A DNA stretch of 64,000 bases, taken from contig NZ_BDUC01000005.1 of the NCBI RefSeq assembly GCF_002218085.1, positions 1 through 64,000 on the forward strand, in the 5' to 3' direction. A program made the position numbers and the translations under genes. This document shows, one piece after another, positions 18,904 through 28,009 of this stretch. Below the pieces are notes generated by a model. That model ran no database searches. It was not told where the DNA came from and was given only the letters and a program-made list of their open reading frames with translations. This stretch comes from Tolypothrix sp. NIES-4075 (lineage in GTDB: Bacteria > Cyanobacteriota > Cyanobacteriia > Cyanobacteriales > Nostocaceae). Positions within the stretch are counted from its first letter, which is position 1; each line of letters starts with the position of its first letter.

Positions 18904-21522
18904 CTAAGGCGAAGAATTTGGACTTGCTGGCTTGTACACTTTGCGTTGGAATGTAAACGTTCCTCCTGTGCCTGGTGCAACGTTTGTCACAGTATCTACA
19001 TACTTGGTAATGTCTGAATCTGCATTAGTCCCACTACCAGAAACCTTGGTATATTCGATAGTTACACTTTTGCTATCGCTAGCTGAACCGGAAACGTGGC
19101 TGGTATCCATGTTGCCATCGCGATCGTTATCCTTTGCCCAGTTATTCTTGCCATCACCAGCAACGGTAGAAAGAGTACCATCTTCGGTAATTACGACATT
19201 CTTCGCATTTAAAATCACACTAGCACCTGTGGGTTCCGCTTGGGAAATGTTCGTGTAGGTAATTTGATACTCAATAATATTGCCCGGTGCAGGTGTTTTT
19301 GGAGTGGTGCTAAAAGTGCCATCATTACCCTGCACTGCTGGACCATCTCCTGGGAGAATTCGAGACTCCTTCACCATTCTCAGGAAACCCGTGTAAACCT
19401 GGTCAATAGTGGTGTTTCTAGCAGTTTCCGTGCCTAAACCAGGAATTGCATCATCTACAAAAGCAGTAATTGGTACTGGGAAACCACCAATTAAATCATC
19501 TGTGGCAGTTGTAGAAGTATTAAGATCCGTTGATAGCGGTGAGTTTTCAGGTAACTGTACTTTCACATCATAGTTAACAGTACTGCCTGCTGGTACATTA
19601 GCGATAGTGATATATTCCGAAGTCTGATCGATCGCACCACCGGCAAACTGAAATTCAGTACCGTTCCAGGTATATTCTTTCGAGTCATTGCCGTAGCTAA
19701 TAGTTACCTTCGTACCCTGTGGTAAGTCGCTAAGAGTATTTGGTGGTGTGGGAATCAAGGAGATATCAATCGCCTTTGTAGTAGTATTTTGTACCGTGTT
19801 GGTGAAAGTTACGGCTGTTGGGGTAGGAATCTTCTGATTTGAATCAGGTTTAATACCCGCAGGAACTTCGGTGGACTTGTTTGTAAAGTCATCGTTCTGA
19901 TATTTTGGGTCAGTGGTGGTTGTTGTCAAACCAATGGCATCTGCCTTATCCTTTGGTCCATTTAGCAAGGTGGTATTACTTTGTGTCAATGTGACGCTAT
20001 TTGCCTCACCACCTTCACCAGTTCCGGTATTGTTGTTATTAGTATCTTTCCCGGTGTCGGTTAAGTCCTGATTATCGTCAATATAGCCGTCAGGAATACT
20101 GCTAGGAGGTTTATCAGGAATACCATCACTATTTGTATCTGTTCCTGCCGGCGGTGTCATACTACCTGTAGTGCCACTGTAGTTGCTGGGGTTTTGGTCA
20201 CCAGATTCATCCAACACCAAGTTATCCGGAATACCATTATTATCGACATCTACAGATGGTGTGCCTTCTGTTTGACCAAACACTTGAGCAATGTTATTAA
20301 CAGTTAATGATGTTGCAGTTACGGTTGATTTGACTTTAACCTGCACGGTAAAATCTATTTGCGCCGCACCCGGAGCAAGTTTAGGAACAGTAGCAGGAAT
20401 ATTCACGAAACCGATGCGGGTTACTGCACTCAAACCACCTGCTGGTAAAGATGTACTCCAATTAGCAGCAAGCGGATTAGCGTTGTTCCCCGCAGGGGTA
20501 GTACTGTAAACTACTTCCCAACCAGATGGTGCAGTTGGTGCAACTGCTAATTCTGTATCTTTAGGAATAGCATCCGAAACTAAAATGCGATCGCCTGTTA
20601 AGCCATTTACTTTTGTACCCACCAACGCAGCTGGTATAATATTATGACCTGTCGGGTCTGTTGACTCAACCTTTAAACTCAATTTGTAAGTCAGTTTGTC
20701 ATCGTTGATTTTTGCAGTATTAGCATCGTCAATCGGAGTATTCAGCGTTTTGAGTATCGTTGCTAAAGCGTAACTTGTTCCACCTATTGTTGTTTGTTGG
20801 GTTCTGCTGGCTTCAAAAGTACCGTTAGGTTGACCTGCAATTTCACCAGTAACATTAGAAGGATCGGCGTTATCTACAGTGTAAACGTCATCATCGTTAG
20901 GAGTACCTTGCAGTGTACTCGCACCGTCGTCTTTTGTTGTGTTACCAAGTCTGACTTTGATTACGTCGTCTTTTTTAGCATCATTATTAACTGTAACGAC
21001 AACACGCACCTTGATAGAATCACCAGCGGCAATTGATTCTGTATCCTGACCAGCTGTGTTAAAGTCTGCCCATGTACCATCGTTTTTCTGGTATTGCAGT
21101 TTCTCAACCGTACCAGGACCGTTGACATTTACTTTATCTTTTGCTGGGATGTGGAACTTGGTTGGGTCGTTACCGACGTTTTTCACCGTGAAGTTATAAT
21201 AAACTTTATCGCCTGCAATGATTGGAGTCGAAGGAGTTCCCCCCTCAGCAGTAGTAGGTGCTTCGACGACACCATCAGCAGTGATGGTAATACCAGCAAC
21301 TTCGGCAATTTTGACAGTAACTGTATTAGAAGTAGCGTTGATTTTTGTGCCGCTATCGTCTTCGTAAGTTGCTGTTGCGGTGTTGCTAATTTCTTGACCT
21401 GCTGCTGTACCTTCAGCTAATGCAGGTGCGACTAATTGAAAAATTCCGTTGGCTAATAATAGTGTTGTTATTAAAGAGCGATATAATTTTGATTGCTTCT
21501 TCACTTTGCTGAGAGGTTTCAT
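18904..21522 (-). CDS. Large secreted DUF11-type protein with Ca-loop repeats
   Basis: 872 residues if started at the ATG at 21522, which puts the signal peptide (LYRSLITTLLLANGIFQ ... APALA) near the N-terminus; a start at 21570 would add 16 residues. It opens with EISNTATATYEDDSG, the typical first strand of DUF11 proteins, and has several DUF11-like sandwiches (KVYYNFTVKNVGND; IEYQITYTNISQAEP). In the middle are acidic loops like type-3 thrombospondin or dockerin motifs (DVDNNGIPDNL, DTNSDGIPDK, DNDRDGNMD), probably Ca-binding. First gene of the minus-strand surface cluster; about 560 bases of upstream DNA separate it from thrC. Confidence 0.7.
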   Translation of the reverse strand: MKPLSKVKKQSKLYRSLITTLLLANGIFQLVAPALAEGTAAGQEISNTATATYEDDSGTKINATSNTVTVKIAEVAGITITADGVVEAPTTAEGGTPSTPIIAGDKVYYNFTVKNVGNDPTKFHIPAKDKVNVNGPGTVEKLQYQKNDGTWADFNTAGQDTESIAAGDSIKVRVVVTVNNDAKKDDVIKVRLGNTTKDDGASTLQGTPNDDDVYTVDNADPSNVTGEIAGQPNGTFEASRTQQTTIGGTSYALATILKTLNTPIDDANTAKINDDKLTYKLSLKVESTDPTGHNIIPAALVGTKVNGLTGDRILVSDAIPKDTELAVAPTAPSGWEVVYSTTPAGNNANPLAANWSTSLPAGGLSAVTRIGFVNIPATVPKLAPGAAQIDFTVQVKVKSTVTATSLTVNNIAQVFGQTEGTPSVDVDNNGIPDNLVLDESGDQNPSNYSGTTGSMTPPAGTDTNSDGIPDKPPSSIPDGYIDDNQDLTDTGKDTNNNNTGTGEGGEANSVTLTQSNTTLLNGPKDKADAIGLTTTTTDPKYQNDDFTNKSTEVPAGIKPDSNQKIPTPTAVTFTNTVQNTTTKAIDISLIPTPPNTLSDLPQGTKVTISYGNDSKEYTWNGTEFQFAGGAIDQTSEYITIANVPAGSTVNYDVKVQLPENSPLSTDLNTSTTATDDLIGGFPVPITAFVDDAIPGLGTETARNTTIDQVYTGFLRMVKESRILPGDGPAVQGNDGTFSTTPKTPAPGNIIEYQITYTNISQAEPTGASVILNAKNVVITEDGTLSTVAGDGKNNWAKDNDRDGNMDTSHVSGSASDSKSVTIEYTKVSGSGTNADSDITKYVDTVTNVAPGTGGTFTFQRKVYKPASPNSSP

Positions 21523-22086
21523 AAAGCATGTTAATTTCTGGTATCGATTAATAATGTTTTTTGCAGGCAAAATTTAACTAAAAAATTGCTAAGTAAAATT
21601 TGCCCAAAACTTCAAGCTTTGGGCATTCAGATTGACGATTCAATCTGTTAAAGTATTGGTCTGAAAAATTTAAAACAAATATTTTCTCTGAAATTTATCT
21701 TCCTCCGGAAGGATTGACAAAAAAACTCTAACTTTTTAGACAACGGAAAATCTACTGTGTAAATAAGGAAATATATTTATATTAAAAATATTAAGAAGTA
21801 TATAAAAATACCGTATTTTCAGCGTAGTCGAAACATATATGACTCTCTATCCCCTGATTTAAAAAAGAAAGAAAAATTGTTGACTCACAATACTTACGAA
21901 TTTCAATGTAATTATTTGATTGCTTTATTTTCGCAAGCGATCGCCTAAGTACTATTACCTTAAGTACTTAAACCCCCGCTTTCATCGCCAAATCAATCCC
22001 GACAAAATTTGTCGGGTATGTTTGACTCATATTTTGGCTCGTGGTAGCATCAACCAAAGTTGACCCAGACACAGGGAAGTTGTTTT
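21523..22086. other. Divergent intergenic region, DUF11 operon / thrC
   Basis: About 560 bases without a gene. It contains two hairpins, GCCCAAA ... TTTGGGC near 21602-21624 and the 19-base palindrome CCCGACAAAATTTGTCGGG at 21998-22016, and an AT-rich stretch at 21720-21900. Promoters for both directions should lie here; I could not identify them with confidence. Confidence 0.45.
21998..22016. promoter_or_regulatory. Perfect palindrome upstream of thrC
   Basis: CCCGACAAAATTTGTCGGG is fully self-complementary and lies 70 bases before the thrC start. It may be an operator or an mRNA hairpin; no run of T follows immediately, which argues against a simple terminator. Confidence 0.35.
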
Positions 22087-23391
22087 ATGACTCAAGCGAT
22101 CGCACACTCAAACCAAACCACCACTGCCACCTTAGAAGCCCTCAAGTGTAAGGAATGTGGTGCAGAATATGAACTTAAAGCCAGCCATGTTTGTGAGTTG
22201 TGCTTTGGTCCGTTGGAAGTCAAATACAATTACAGCAACCTGCGTCTTTCGGTCAGCCGTGAAAAAATTCAAGCAGGACCAAATTCGATTTGGCGCTATC
22301 GTCAGTTTCTGCCCGTCGCTACAGATAATGTTATAGATGTGGGAACTGGTATGACTCCCTTGGTGCGTTCCCACCGCTTGGCGCGTCGCTTGGGTTTAAA
22401 TAAACTATATATAAAGAATGATGCCGTCAACATGCCCACCCTCAGCTTCAAAGATCGGGTGGTGTCAGTTGCTCTTTCTCGTGCGCGTGAATTAGGTTTC
22501 ACAACAGTTTCTTGTGCTAGCACCGGCAACTTAGCAAATTCTACCGCAGCGATCGCCGCTCACGCCGGTTTAGATTGTTGCGTATTCATCCCCGCCGATT
22601 TAGAAGCTGGTAAAATCCTCGGTAGTTTGATTTACAGTCCTACCCTCATGGCTGTTAAAGGCAATTACGATCAAGTTAATCGCCTTTGTTGTGAAGTAGC
22701 CAATACACAAGGCTGGGGTTTTGTCAATATCAATTTGCGTCCCTACTACTCAGAAGGTTCCAAGACGCTAGCTTATGAAGTTGCTGAACAACTAGGTTGG
22801 GAATTACCAGATCACATCGTTGCTCCTTTGGCTTCTGGCTCGTTGTTCACAAAAATTTACAAAGGATTTAACGAATTTGTCGAAGTCGGTTTGGTGTCAG
22901 GTAAAAACGTGCGTTTTAGTGGTGCCCAAGCTGATGGATGTTCACCAATTGCCGAAGCATTTCGTGAAGGACGCGACTTTATTAAGCCAGTGAAACCGAA
23001 TACAATAGCGAAATCCATTGCGATCGGCAACCCCGCAGATGGCATTTACGCTGTGGAGATAGCTAAGAAAACAAATGGTAACATTGAGTCAGTCAATGAT
23101 GCAGAAATCATTGAAGGCATGAAGCTCTTGGCGGAAACCGAAGGCATCTTCACCGAAACCGCTGGTGGTACAACCGTTGCCGTACTGAAAAAATTGGTAG
23201 AAGCTGGCAAGATAGATCCAGATGAAACTACCGTAGTATACATTACGGGCAATGGTTTGAAAACCCAAGAAGCAGTTCAAGGCTACGTTGGTGAACCTTT
23301 GACAATTGATGCCAAACTCGATAGTTTTGAACGCGCCCTAGAGCGATCGCGTACACTCGACCGCCTAGAATGGCAACAAGTACTTGTTTAG
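22087..23391 (+). CDS. thrC: Threonine synthase
   Basis: 434 residues. Catalyses O-phospho-L-homoserine to L-threonine, a PLP enzyme of the cytosol. The N-terminus carries a four-cysteine zinc-ribbon-like motif (C21, C24, C36, C39), typical of the cyanobacterial/archaeal form. K122 in LSFKDR is the PLP lysine, and the phosphate-binding and late glycine-rich motifs (ASTGNLANS, ETAGGTTVA) are present. I choose the ATG at 22087 because AGGGAAG lies 8 bases upstream; a TTG at 22060 would put 9 extra residues before it. A ThiS-like carrier gene follows after a repeat-filled gap. Confidence 0.93.
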   Translation: MTQAIAHSNQTTTATLEALKCKECGAEYELKASHVCELCFGPLEVKYNYSNLRLSVSREKIQAGPNSIWRYRQFLPVATDNVIDVGTGMTPLVRSHRLARRLGLNKLYIKNDAVNMPTLSFKDRVVSVALSRARELGFTTVSCASTGNLANSTAAIAAHAGLDCCVFIPADLEAGKILGSLIYSPTLMAVKGNYDQVNRLCCEVANTQGWGFVNINLRPYYSEGSKTLAYEVAEQLGWELPDHIVAPLASGSLFTKIYKGFNEFVEVGLVSGKNVRFSGAQADGCSPIAEAFREGRDFIKPVKPNTIAKSIAIGNPADGIYAVEIAKKTNGNIESVNDAEIIEGMKLLAETEGIFTETAGGTTVAVLKKLVEAGKIDPDETTVVYITGNGLKTQEAVQGYVGEPLTIDAKLDSFERALERSRTLDRLEWQQVLV

Positions 23392-23395
23392 TTAG

Positions 23396-23538
23396 GAGTT
23401 AGGAGTTAGTAGTTAGTGGTTAGTAGTTAGTGGTTAGTAGTTATGAATTTTGCAACTATCAACCATGAACTAACAACTATCAACTATCAACTATCAACGC
23501 TCCATTTAACAACTATCAACTATCAACTATCAACTCAC
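23396..23538. repeat. Heptamer tandem repeats (GTTAGTA / CAACTAT)
   Basis: The 148-base gap between thrC and the ThiS-like gene consists almost wholly of degenerate 7-mers: GTTAGTG/GTTAGTA first, then CAACTAT copies in opposite sense. This is the STRR class seen throughout cyanobacterial genomes. Confidence 0.8.
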
Positions 23539-23539
23539 T

Positions 23540-23815
23540 ATGTCAGTAAAAGTTTTAGTTCCTACTCCTCTTCAGAAATTCACCAATAACCAAGCTACTC
23601 TAGAATGTAGCGGCAGCAACATTGCTCAACTGTTCGACTCATTAGAGCAAAGCTGTCCTGGTATCAAGTCGCGGTTGTGCGATGAAGACGGAAAACCACG
23701 GCGGTTTTTGAATTTGTACGTCAATAGCGAAGACATCCGCTTTTTAGAAGGGACAGACACACCCCTCAAAGATGGTGATGAAGTAAGTATCGTTCCCGCT
23801 GTCGCTGGTGGTTGA
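23540..23815 (+). CDS. MoaD/ThiS-like sulfur carrier next to threonine synthase
   Basis: 91 residues with the beta-grasp pattern and the C-terminal AVAGG diglycine needed for thiocarboxylation. The FLNLYVNSEDIRFLEGTDTP segment resembles the CysO/MoaD-like carriers rather than thiamine ThiS. Its place after thrC suggests a role in a sulfur-transfer reaction linked to homoserine or cysteine metabolism (inference from position). Distinct from the carrier at 9182-9439. A TnpB element begins directly after its stop. Confidence 0.7.
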   Translation: MSVKVLVPTPLQKFTNNQATLECSGSNIAQLFDSLEQSCPGIKSRLCDEDGKPRRFLNLYVNSEDIRFLEGTDTPLKDGDEVSIVPAVAGG

Positions 23816-23832
23816 AAAAGGAGTAAAGTGTA

Positions 23833-24915
23833 GTGCTTTTGTCAGTCAAGACACAGCTCAAACTAAATTCTAAAGAGCGTGTTCTGATGTCAAAGCACGC
23901 TGGAATAGCAAGGTTTACATACAATTGGGGACTGGCTACATGGCAGTCTCTTTACAAAGATGGATATAAACCAAATCAGAGATTATTGAGGACATTTTTC
24001 AACAATCATGTAAAAACAAATCCTGACTTATCATGGTTAAAAGAGAAAGGCATTTGCCAGAAGATAACTGAGTTTGCTTTTGAGAATTTGGGAGATGCTT
24101 ATCAGAGATTCTTCAAAGGATTGGCTGATTATCCTAACTTCAAAAAGAGAAGTAAGTCACTAGGTAGTTTCACTATTAACTCAGGTGGCAAAGCAATTAG
24201 TGTTGGTGGAACTCGTGTGAAATTACCTACTATTGGGTGGGTTAGAACTTATGAAGGATTGCCTCATACTAGCACCACTAAATTTACGATTTCAGAACGG
24301 GCTGGCAATTGGTATATAAGCTTCCCATTTGAGCAAGAGTTGCCTAAACCATCAGTAAAAATTGCAGCTGTTGGCGTGGATCTCGGAATAAAGGTGCTGG
24401 CTACTTTATCCACAGGGGTTGTCTTTGACAATCCCAAAGCTAGAGATAAAATGAAGAAAAAATTGGCAAAACAATCTCGCCAATTAAGTAATAAAGTTAG
24501 AGGTTCTAAAAGATATCTCAAGCAAAAGTTGAGAGTTACAAAAACTCATAAGCGCACCTCTGATATTAGACTAGATGCGACACATAAAGCTACAACTATT
24601 ATTAGCAAAAACCACGCCAAGATAGTAGTCGAAAGCTTAAACGTCAAAGGAATGATGTCAAATCATAAATTAGCTGGTGCCGTGGGTGATGCGAACTTCT
24701 ATCAATTTCGGAGGCAATTGGAGTATAAATCCAAGAAATTTGGGTCTGAGATTGTATTTGCTCATCCGTTTTATCCTTCTAGCAAAACTTGCTCAAGTTG
24801 CGGTCACGTTCAAGATATGCCGCTAGCCTTGCGAATATTTGATTGTCAAAGTTGTAAGATCAGCTTAGATAGGGATCAGAATGCCGCAAAAAACCTAGAA
24901 AAGCTCTTGGTTTAA
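23833..24915 (+). CDS. tnpB: TnpB, RNA-guided nuclease of IS200/IS605 family
   Basis: 360 residues from a GTG preceded by AAGGAG about ten bases upstream. N-terminal helix-turn-helix-like region (ARFTYNWGLATWQSLYKDG), then a RuvC-like core with the catalytic acidic residues D183 (GVDLGIK), E267 (VVESLNVKGM) and D346/D348 (SLDRDQNAA), and a zinc finger with C320, C323, C338, C341. All are intact, so it may be active. TnpB proteins cut DNA at sites specified by an RNA made from the element's right end. The length is slightly short of the usual 380-400. Confidence 0.9.
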   Translation: MLLSVKTQLKLNSKERVLMSKHAGIARFTYNWGLATWQSLYKDGYKPNQRLLRTFFNNHVKTNPDLSWLKEKGICQKITEFAFENLGDAYQRFFKGLADYPNFKKRSKSLGSFTINSGGKAISVGGTRVKLPTIGWVRTYEGLPHTSTTKFTISERAGNWYISFPFEQELPKPSVKIAAVGVDLGIKVLATLSTGVVFDNPKARDKMKKKLAKQSRQLSNKVRGSKRYLKQKLRVTKTHKRTSDIRLDATHKATTIISKNHAKIVVESLNVKGMMSNHKLAGAVGDANFYQFRRQLEYKSKKFGSEIVFAHPFYPSSKTCSSCGHVQDMPLALRIFDCQSCKISLDRDQNAAKNLEKLLV

Positions 24916-25045
24916 ATATTAAACACGGATGGCTAAACCGTGTCTGGACGCGGAGGGTTCTGGAGCCGACTTCACCCGATGAAACGTCAAGTGAATGAAA
25001 GATGTCCAAGGATGTCTAGAGTTTATGTAGCAGCTATCCGATCGC
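24916..25045 (+). ncRNA. Probable TnpB guide RNA (omega/reRNA) region and right end
   Basis: Directly after tnpB: ACACGG...CCGTGT, then a GC-rich stretch (GACGCGGAGGGTTCTGG) and repeated GATGTC motifs. In this family the guide RNA overlaps the tnpB 3' end and its last bases lie outside the element. Position and composition support the call; the exact end is a guess. Confidence 0.45.
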
Positions 25046-25077
25046 TCTATTAGCTAGATAAAGGATTGACCTGAGCA

Positions 25078-25779
25078 ATGGCAGAAGAAACCAATCACAA
25101 TCAAGCGGGAGAGGTGGCTCCCAGCACTGTTGACAAACAGGCTCCCGATGTTGCTGAAGAACACGCTCCCAGCACCGACTCAACAGAAGCAACAGATATC
25201 CCCACAGCTAATGCACCAGATCCCGAAGCCGCAAATCCAGAAGTAAACCCAAACGCGGCTAAAGCTAAAAAGCCTGCTGCACCCAAGGGAGAAAAGCCAG
25301 CAGCTAAGGAAAAAGCAGAAGGCAAACCCGCAGCAGCGAAAGCGACTAAAGAAGGAGCAGAAGACAAACCCGCAGCAGCTAAAGCGGCTAAAAAAGAGAA
25401 ACCTCCAGCTCTTGAAGATAAGCCTTTTGTAGAGTTCGTGGAGCAATACTATTTGCCAGCTTTACAAAAAGCGATCGCCCAACAAGGTGGGCAAGATGTA
25501 CAATTGAGTTTTGCCAAGCAGAAGCTTTCTATTGTTGGCTTTGATACATCTGAAGAATGCTGGCAAGTCATGGGCAAATTGCAAAACGGTCTGCGCCAGT
25601 TTAACGTGTATTTTTTAGATGAAGATATTCAAGGGAAAAAAGGATTTTCTTGCAACGAAGGCAAAAAACCTAGCACTCTTGAGTCATTCTTAATCGATGA
25701 GCGCAAAATGACACTTGACTTAATGGTATATGGTCTCGTGCAACGCTTGAATGGTCAAAAGTGGTTAGGTAGGAATTAG
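25078..25779 (+). CDS. DUF2996 family protein with Ala/Lys/Pro-rich N-terminus
   Basis: 233 residues. Residues 1-112 are low-complexity acidic, then Lys/Ala/Pro-rich (AAKEKAEGKPAAAKATK), likely disordered. Residues about 116-233 match the DUF2996 domain conserved in cyanobacteria and plants (FVEFVEQYYLPALQKAIA, ECWQVMGKLQNG, STLESFLIDERKMTLDLMVY, ending QKWLGRN). Function unknown; no signal peptide or membrane segment, so soluble. Start ATG at 25078. Confidence 0.8.
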   Translation: MAEETNHNQAGEVAPSTVDKQAPDVAEEHAPSTDSTEATDIPTANAPDPEAANPEVNPNAAKAKKPAAPKGEKPAAKEKAEGKPAAAKATKEGAEDKPAAAKAAKKEKPPALEDKPFVEFVEQYYLPALQKAIAQQGGQDVQLSFAKQKLSIVGFDTSEECWQVMGKLQNGLRQFNVYFLDEDIQGKKGFSCNEGKKPSTLESFLIDERKMTLDLMVYGLVQRLNGQKWLGRN

Positions 25780-25782
25780 TTA

Positions 25783-25918
25783 GTTGATAGTTGGAGCGTT
25801 GGAGCGTTGGAGCGTTGGAGCGTTGGAGCGTTGAAAAAACCATAACTACTATCAACTATCAACTATCCACTATCCAAATTCCACTATCTACTATCAACTA
25901 TCAACTAACCACCAACAA
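25783..25918. repeat. Heptamer tandem repeats (GGAGCGTT, CAACTAT)
   Basis: TTGGAGCG units followed by ACTATCA/ACTATCC units fill the gap between two convergent genes. Confidence 0.8.
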
Positions 25919-25923
25919 AATTC

Positions 25924-26421
25924 CTAAATTTCGTGAAAGTGATAGGTGACGGCTCCGCTAACGGGGTCGTTATCTATTTTTACATAACCTGATTTAAGCA
26001 TATCCTTGAGAATAGCTTCAACTTCTGTAAAGCTGGCTCCAGTTGCTTTCACACCTTGCGTTACAGTTAGCGTACCACCGCGACTTTCTGCGGCTTCCAA
26101 CAGTTTTACCATCAGTTGATTGCCACTGGGTTGATAAACTTGGGAAGCAACAGCAGCTTGATTTAGCGGTACACCCAAGGGAGACAAACCTGCTTTTAAC
26201 CTCAGTTTTTGATCGTGTTCTTCAACCATATTAGAGATGAGGAACAAATCTACAAACTGTCCTACACCAAATACACCGAAGGTACACAGCCACAGCAAAC
26301 CCGTTCCAATCTTGCCATTATATATACGGTGCAGTCCGTTCAACATGGTCAAAAACCCGACTACATTCAAGATATAAGAAATAAAAATACGGTCTTTTTT
26401 ATTGTTGCTTTCCACGTTCAT
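25924..26421 (-). CDS. TM2-domain membrane protein with C-terminal winged-helix-like part
   Basis: 165 residues. Residues about 12-62 form the two membrane helices and connecting turn of a TM2 domain (FISYILNVVGFLTMLNGLHR, then GTGLLWLCTFGVFGVGQFVD). Residues about 105-165 look like a small helix-turn-helix/winged helix (ATGASFTEVEAILKDMLKSG) ending in beta strands. Such TM2 proteins are common in cyanobacteria with unknown role. Monocistronic, convergent with the DUF2996 gene. Confidence 0.75.
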   Translation of the reverse strand: MNVESNNKKDRIFISYILNVVGFLTMLNGLHRIYNGKIGTGLLWLCTFGVFGVGQFVDLFLISNMVEEHDQKLRLKAGLSPLGVPLNQAAVASQVYQPSGNQLMVKLLEAAESRGGTLTVTQGVKATGASFTEVEAILKDMLKSGYVKIDNDPVSGAVTYHFHEI

Positions 26422-26865
26422 CTTGGTTTTATTCCCTTGGATTCGCTCTAGTTCTATTTAGGTTGGGCGCGTGCTATTATACTTCCTCCAATCGATTCAC
26501 CCGAACAGGTGATTTTGGCACTTGGTAGATGATCTAAGGAATAATTACCGATTAGCGATCGCCAATTCCGAAAAAATACATATTCTGTCGCAAGTCTTAA
26601 TCTCCACCCAAAAAATTATTTAGGGAAACAAACCACACTTTTAACCTCTTGTCAATTACCAATTACCCATTACCAATTACCGATTACCAATTACCCATCC
26701 CCAATTTGTTGCAACTCTTAACGTAGATAGTAGCTTTCACTACCCCTCGCCTTGGTAGACTGATGTTTATCAAATAAATTATTGCCTTGTATTGCGCCTT
26801 GTGAAAGCATTACTCAAAGCTTTCTCAGTCGCTCAAAAGAAAAAGACACTTCACACAATCAAGAC
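26422..26865. other. Intergenic region upstream of acsF
   Basis: About 440 bases. A block of CAATTAC/CCATTAC heptamer repeats occupies 26655-26705. Upstream in-frame codons from 26782 are unlikely to be translated. The acsF promoter must lie after the repeats; no clear oxygen or light regulatory box was recognised. Confidence 0.45.
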
Positions 26866-27942
26866 ATGGTAGACTCCCTAAAAAAACCAGGCTTTGAAGA
26901 AATGCGTCCAGGGATTAAAACCCCGGCGAAAGAAACCCTGCTGACACCCAGGTTTTATACCACTGACTTTGATGAAATGGCGCAGATGGATATCTCAGTC
27001 AACGAAGACGAGTTGAGAGCCATTCTCGACGAGTTTCGGGCTGATTACAACCGCCATCACTTTGTTCGGGATGCGGAGTTTGAACAATCCTGGGATCATA
27101 TTGACGGGGACACTCGCCGATTGTTCGTTGAATTTCTCGAACGTTCTTGTACGGCGGAGTTTTCCGGATTTTTATTGTACAAAGAACTCGGACGCCGTTT
27201 AAAGGACAAAAGCCCTGTTTTGGCAGAGTGTTTCAACCTGATGTCACGGGATGAAGCGCGTCATGCTGGCTTTTTAAACAAAGCGCTGTCAGACTTTAAC
27301 ATGTCGCTGGATTTGGGCTTTTTAACCAAGAGTCGTAAATACACCTTCTTTAAACCGAAATTTATCTTCTACGCTACTTATCTTTCCGAAAAGATTGGTT
27401 ATTGGCGATATATCACCATTTTCCGCCACTTAGACGCACATCCAGAAGATAGAGTTTATCCGATTTTCCGCTGGTTTGAAAACTGGTGTCAGGATGAAAA
27501 CCGCCACGGAGATTTCTTCGATGCGATCATGCGATCGCAACCGCAAATGTTGAATGATTGGAAAGCGCGGCTGTGGTGTCGCTTCTTCCTGTTATCAGTG
27601 TTTGGCACAATGTATCTTAACGATATCCAGCGCAAAGACTTTTATGCCTCGATTGGTTTGGATGCGCGAGAATACGACATTCAAGTGATTGAGAAGACGA
27701 ACGAAAACGCAGGTAGAGTCTTCCCGATAATGCTGGATGTCGAGAAACCAGAATTTTATCAGCGGTTAGATGTTTGTTTGAAGAATAACCAGAAATTGAG
27801 TGCGATCGCTAACTCCAGCACTCCCAAATTCCTGCAATTCTTCCAGAAGCTACCATTTTACGTCTCTAATGGCTGGCAATTTGTACGCCTGTATTTGATG
27901 AAACCAATTGACACAGCTGCTACTCATGGCGCAGTTCGGTAG
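26866..27942 (+). CDS. acsF: Mg-protoporphyrin IX monomethyl ester oxidative cyclase
   Basis: 358 residues from the ATG at 26866 (MVDSLKKPGF). This di-iron enzyme forms the isocyclic ring of chlorophyll, converting Mg-protoporphyrin IX monomethyl ester to divinyl protochlorophyllide with O2. The twin carboxylate-histidine iron-binding motifs are visible (DEARHAG and DENRHGD). Length and sequence match the cyanobacterial aerobic cyclase. A strong Rho-independent terminator follows at 27970-28000. Confidence 0.95.
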   Translation: MVDSLKKPGFEEMRPGIKTPAKETLLTPRFYTTDFDEMAQMDISVNEDELRAILDEFRADYNRHHFVRDAEFEQSWDHIDGDTRRLFVEFLERSCTAEFSGFLLYKELGRRLKDKSPVLAECFNLMSRDEARHAGFLNKALSDFNMSLDLGFLTKSRKYTFFKPKFIFYATYLSEKIGYWRYITIFRHLDAHPEDRVYPIFRWFENWCQDENRHGDFFDAIMRSQPQMLNDWKARLWCRFFLLSVFGTMYLNDIQRKDFYASIGLDAREYDIQVIEKTNENAGRVFPIMLDVEKPEFYQRLDVCLKNNQKLSAIANSSTPKFLQFFQKLPFYVSNGWQFVRLYLMKPIDTAATHGAVR

Positions 27943-27969
27943 GTTATAACAGATTTGCGAAAGCTTTAG

Positions 27970-28000
27970 TGGTTCTGTACTTAACAGAACCATTTTTTTA
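27970..28000 (+). terminator. Rho-independent terminator of acsF
   Basis: TGGTTCTGT, loop ACTTA, ACAGAACCA, then TTTTTTTA. Perfect 9-bp stem with a T run, 28 bases after the acsF stop. Confidence 0.85.
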
Positions 28001-28009
28001 TGGTAAATC

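Larger units (their letters stand above)
23817..25045 (+). mobile_element. IS605/IS1341-type element carrying only tnpB
   Basis: The element contains a TnpB gene and a structured 3' end but no Y1 transposase (TnpA) nearby, so it can move only with help from elsewhere. Boundaries are approximate: the left side begins right after the ThiS-like stop, and the right side is placed where the conserved-looking hairpin-rich tail ends. No target-site duplication is expected for this class. Confidence 0.55.
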
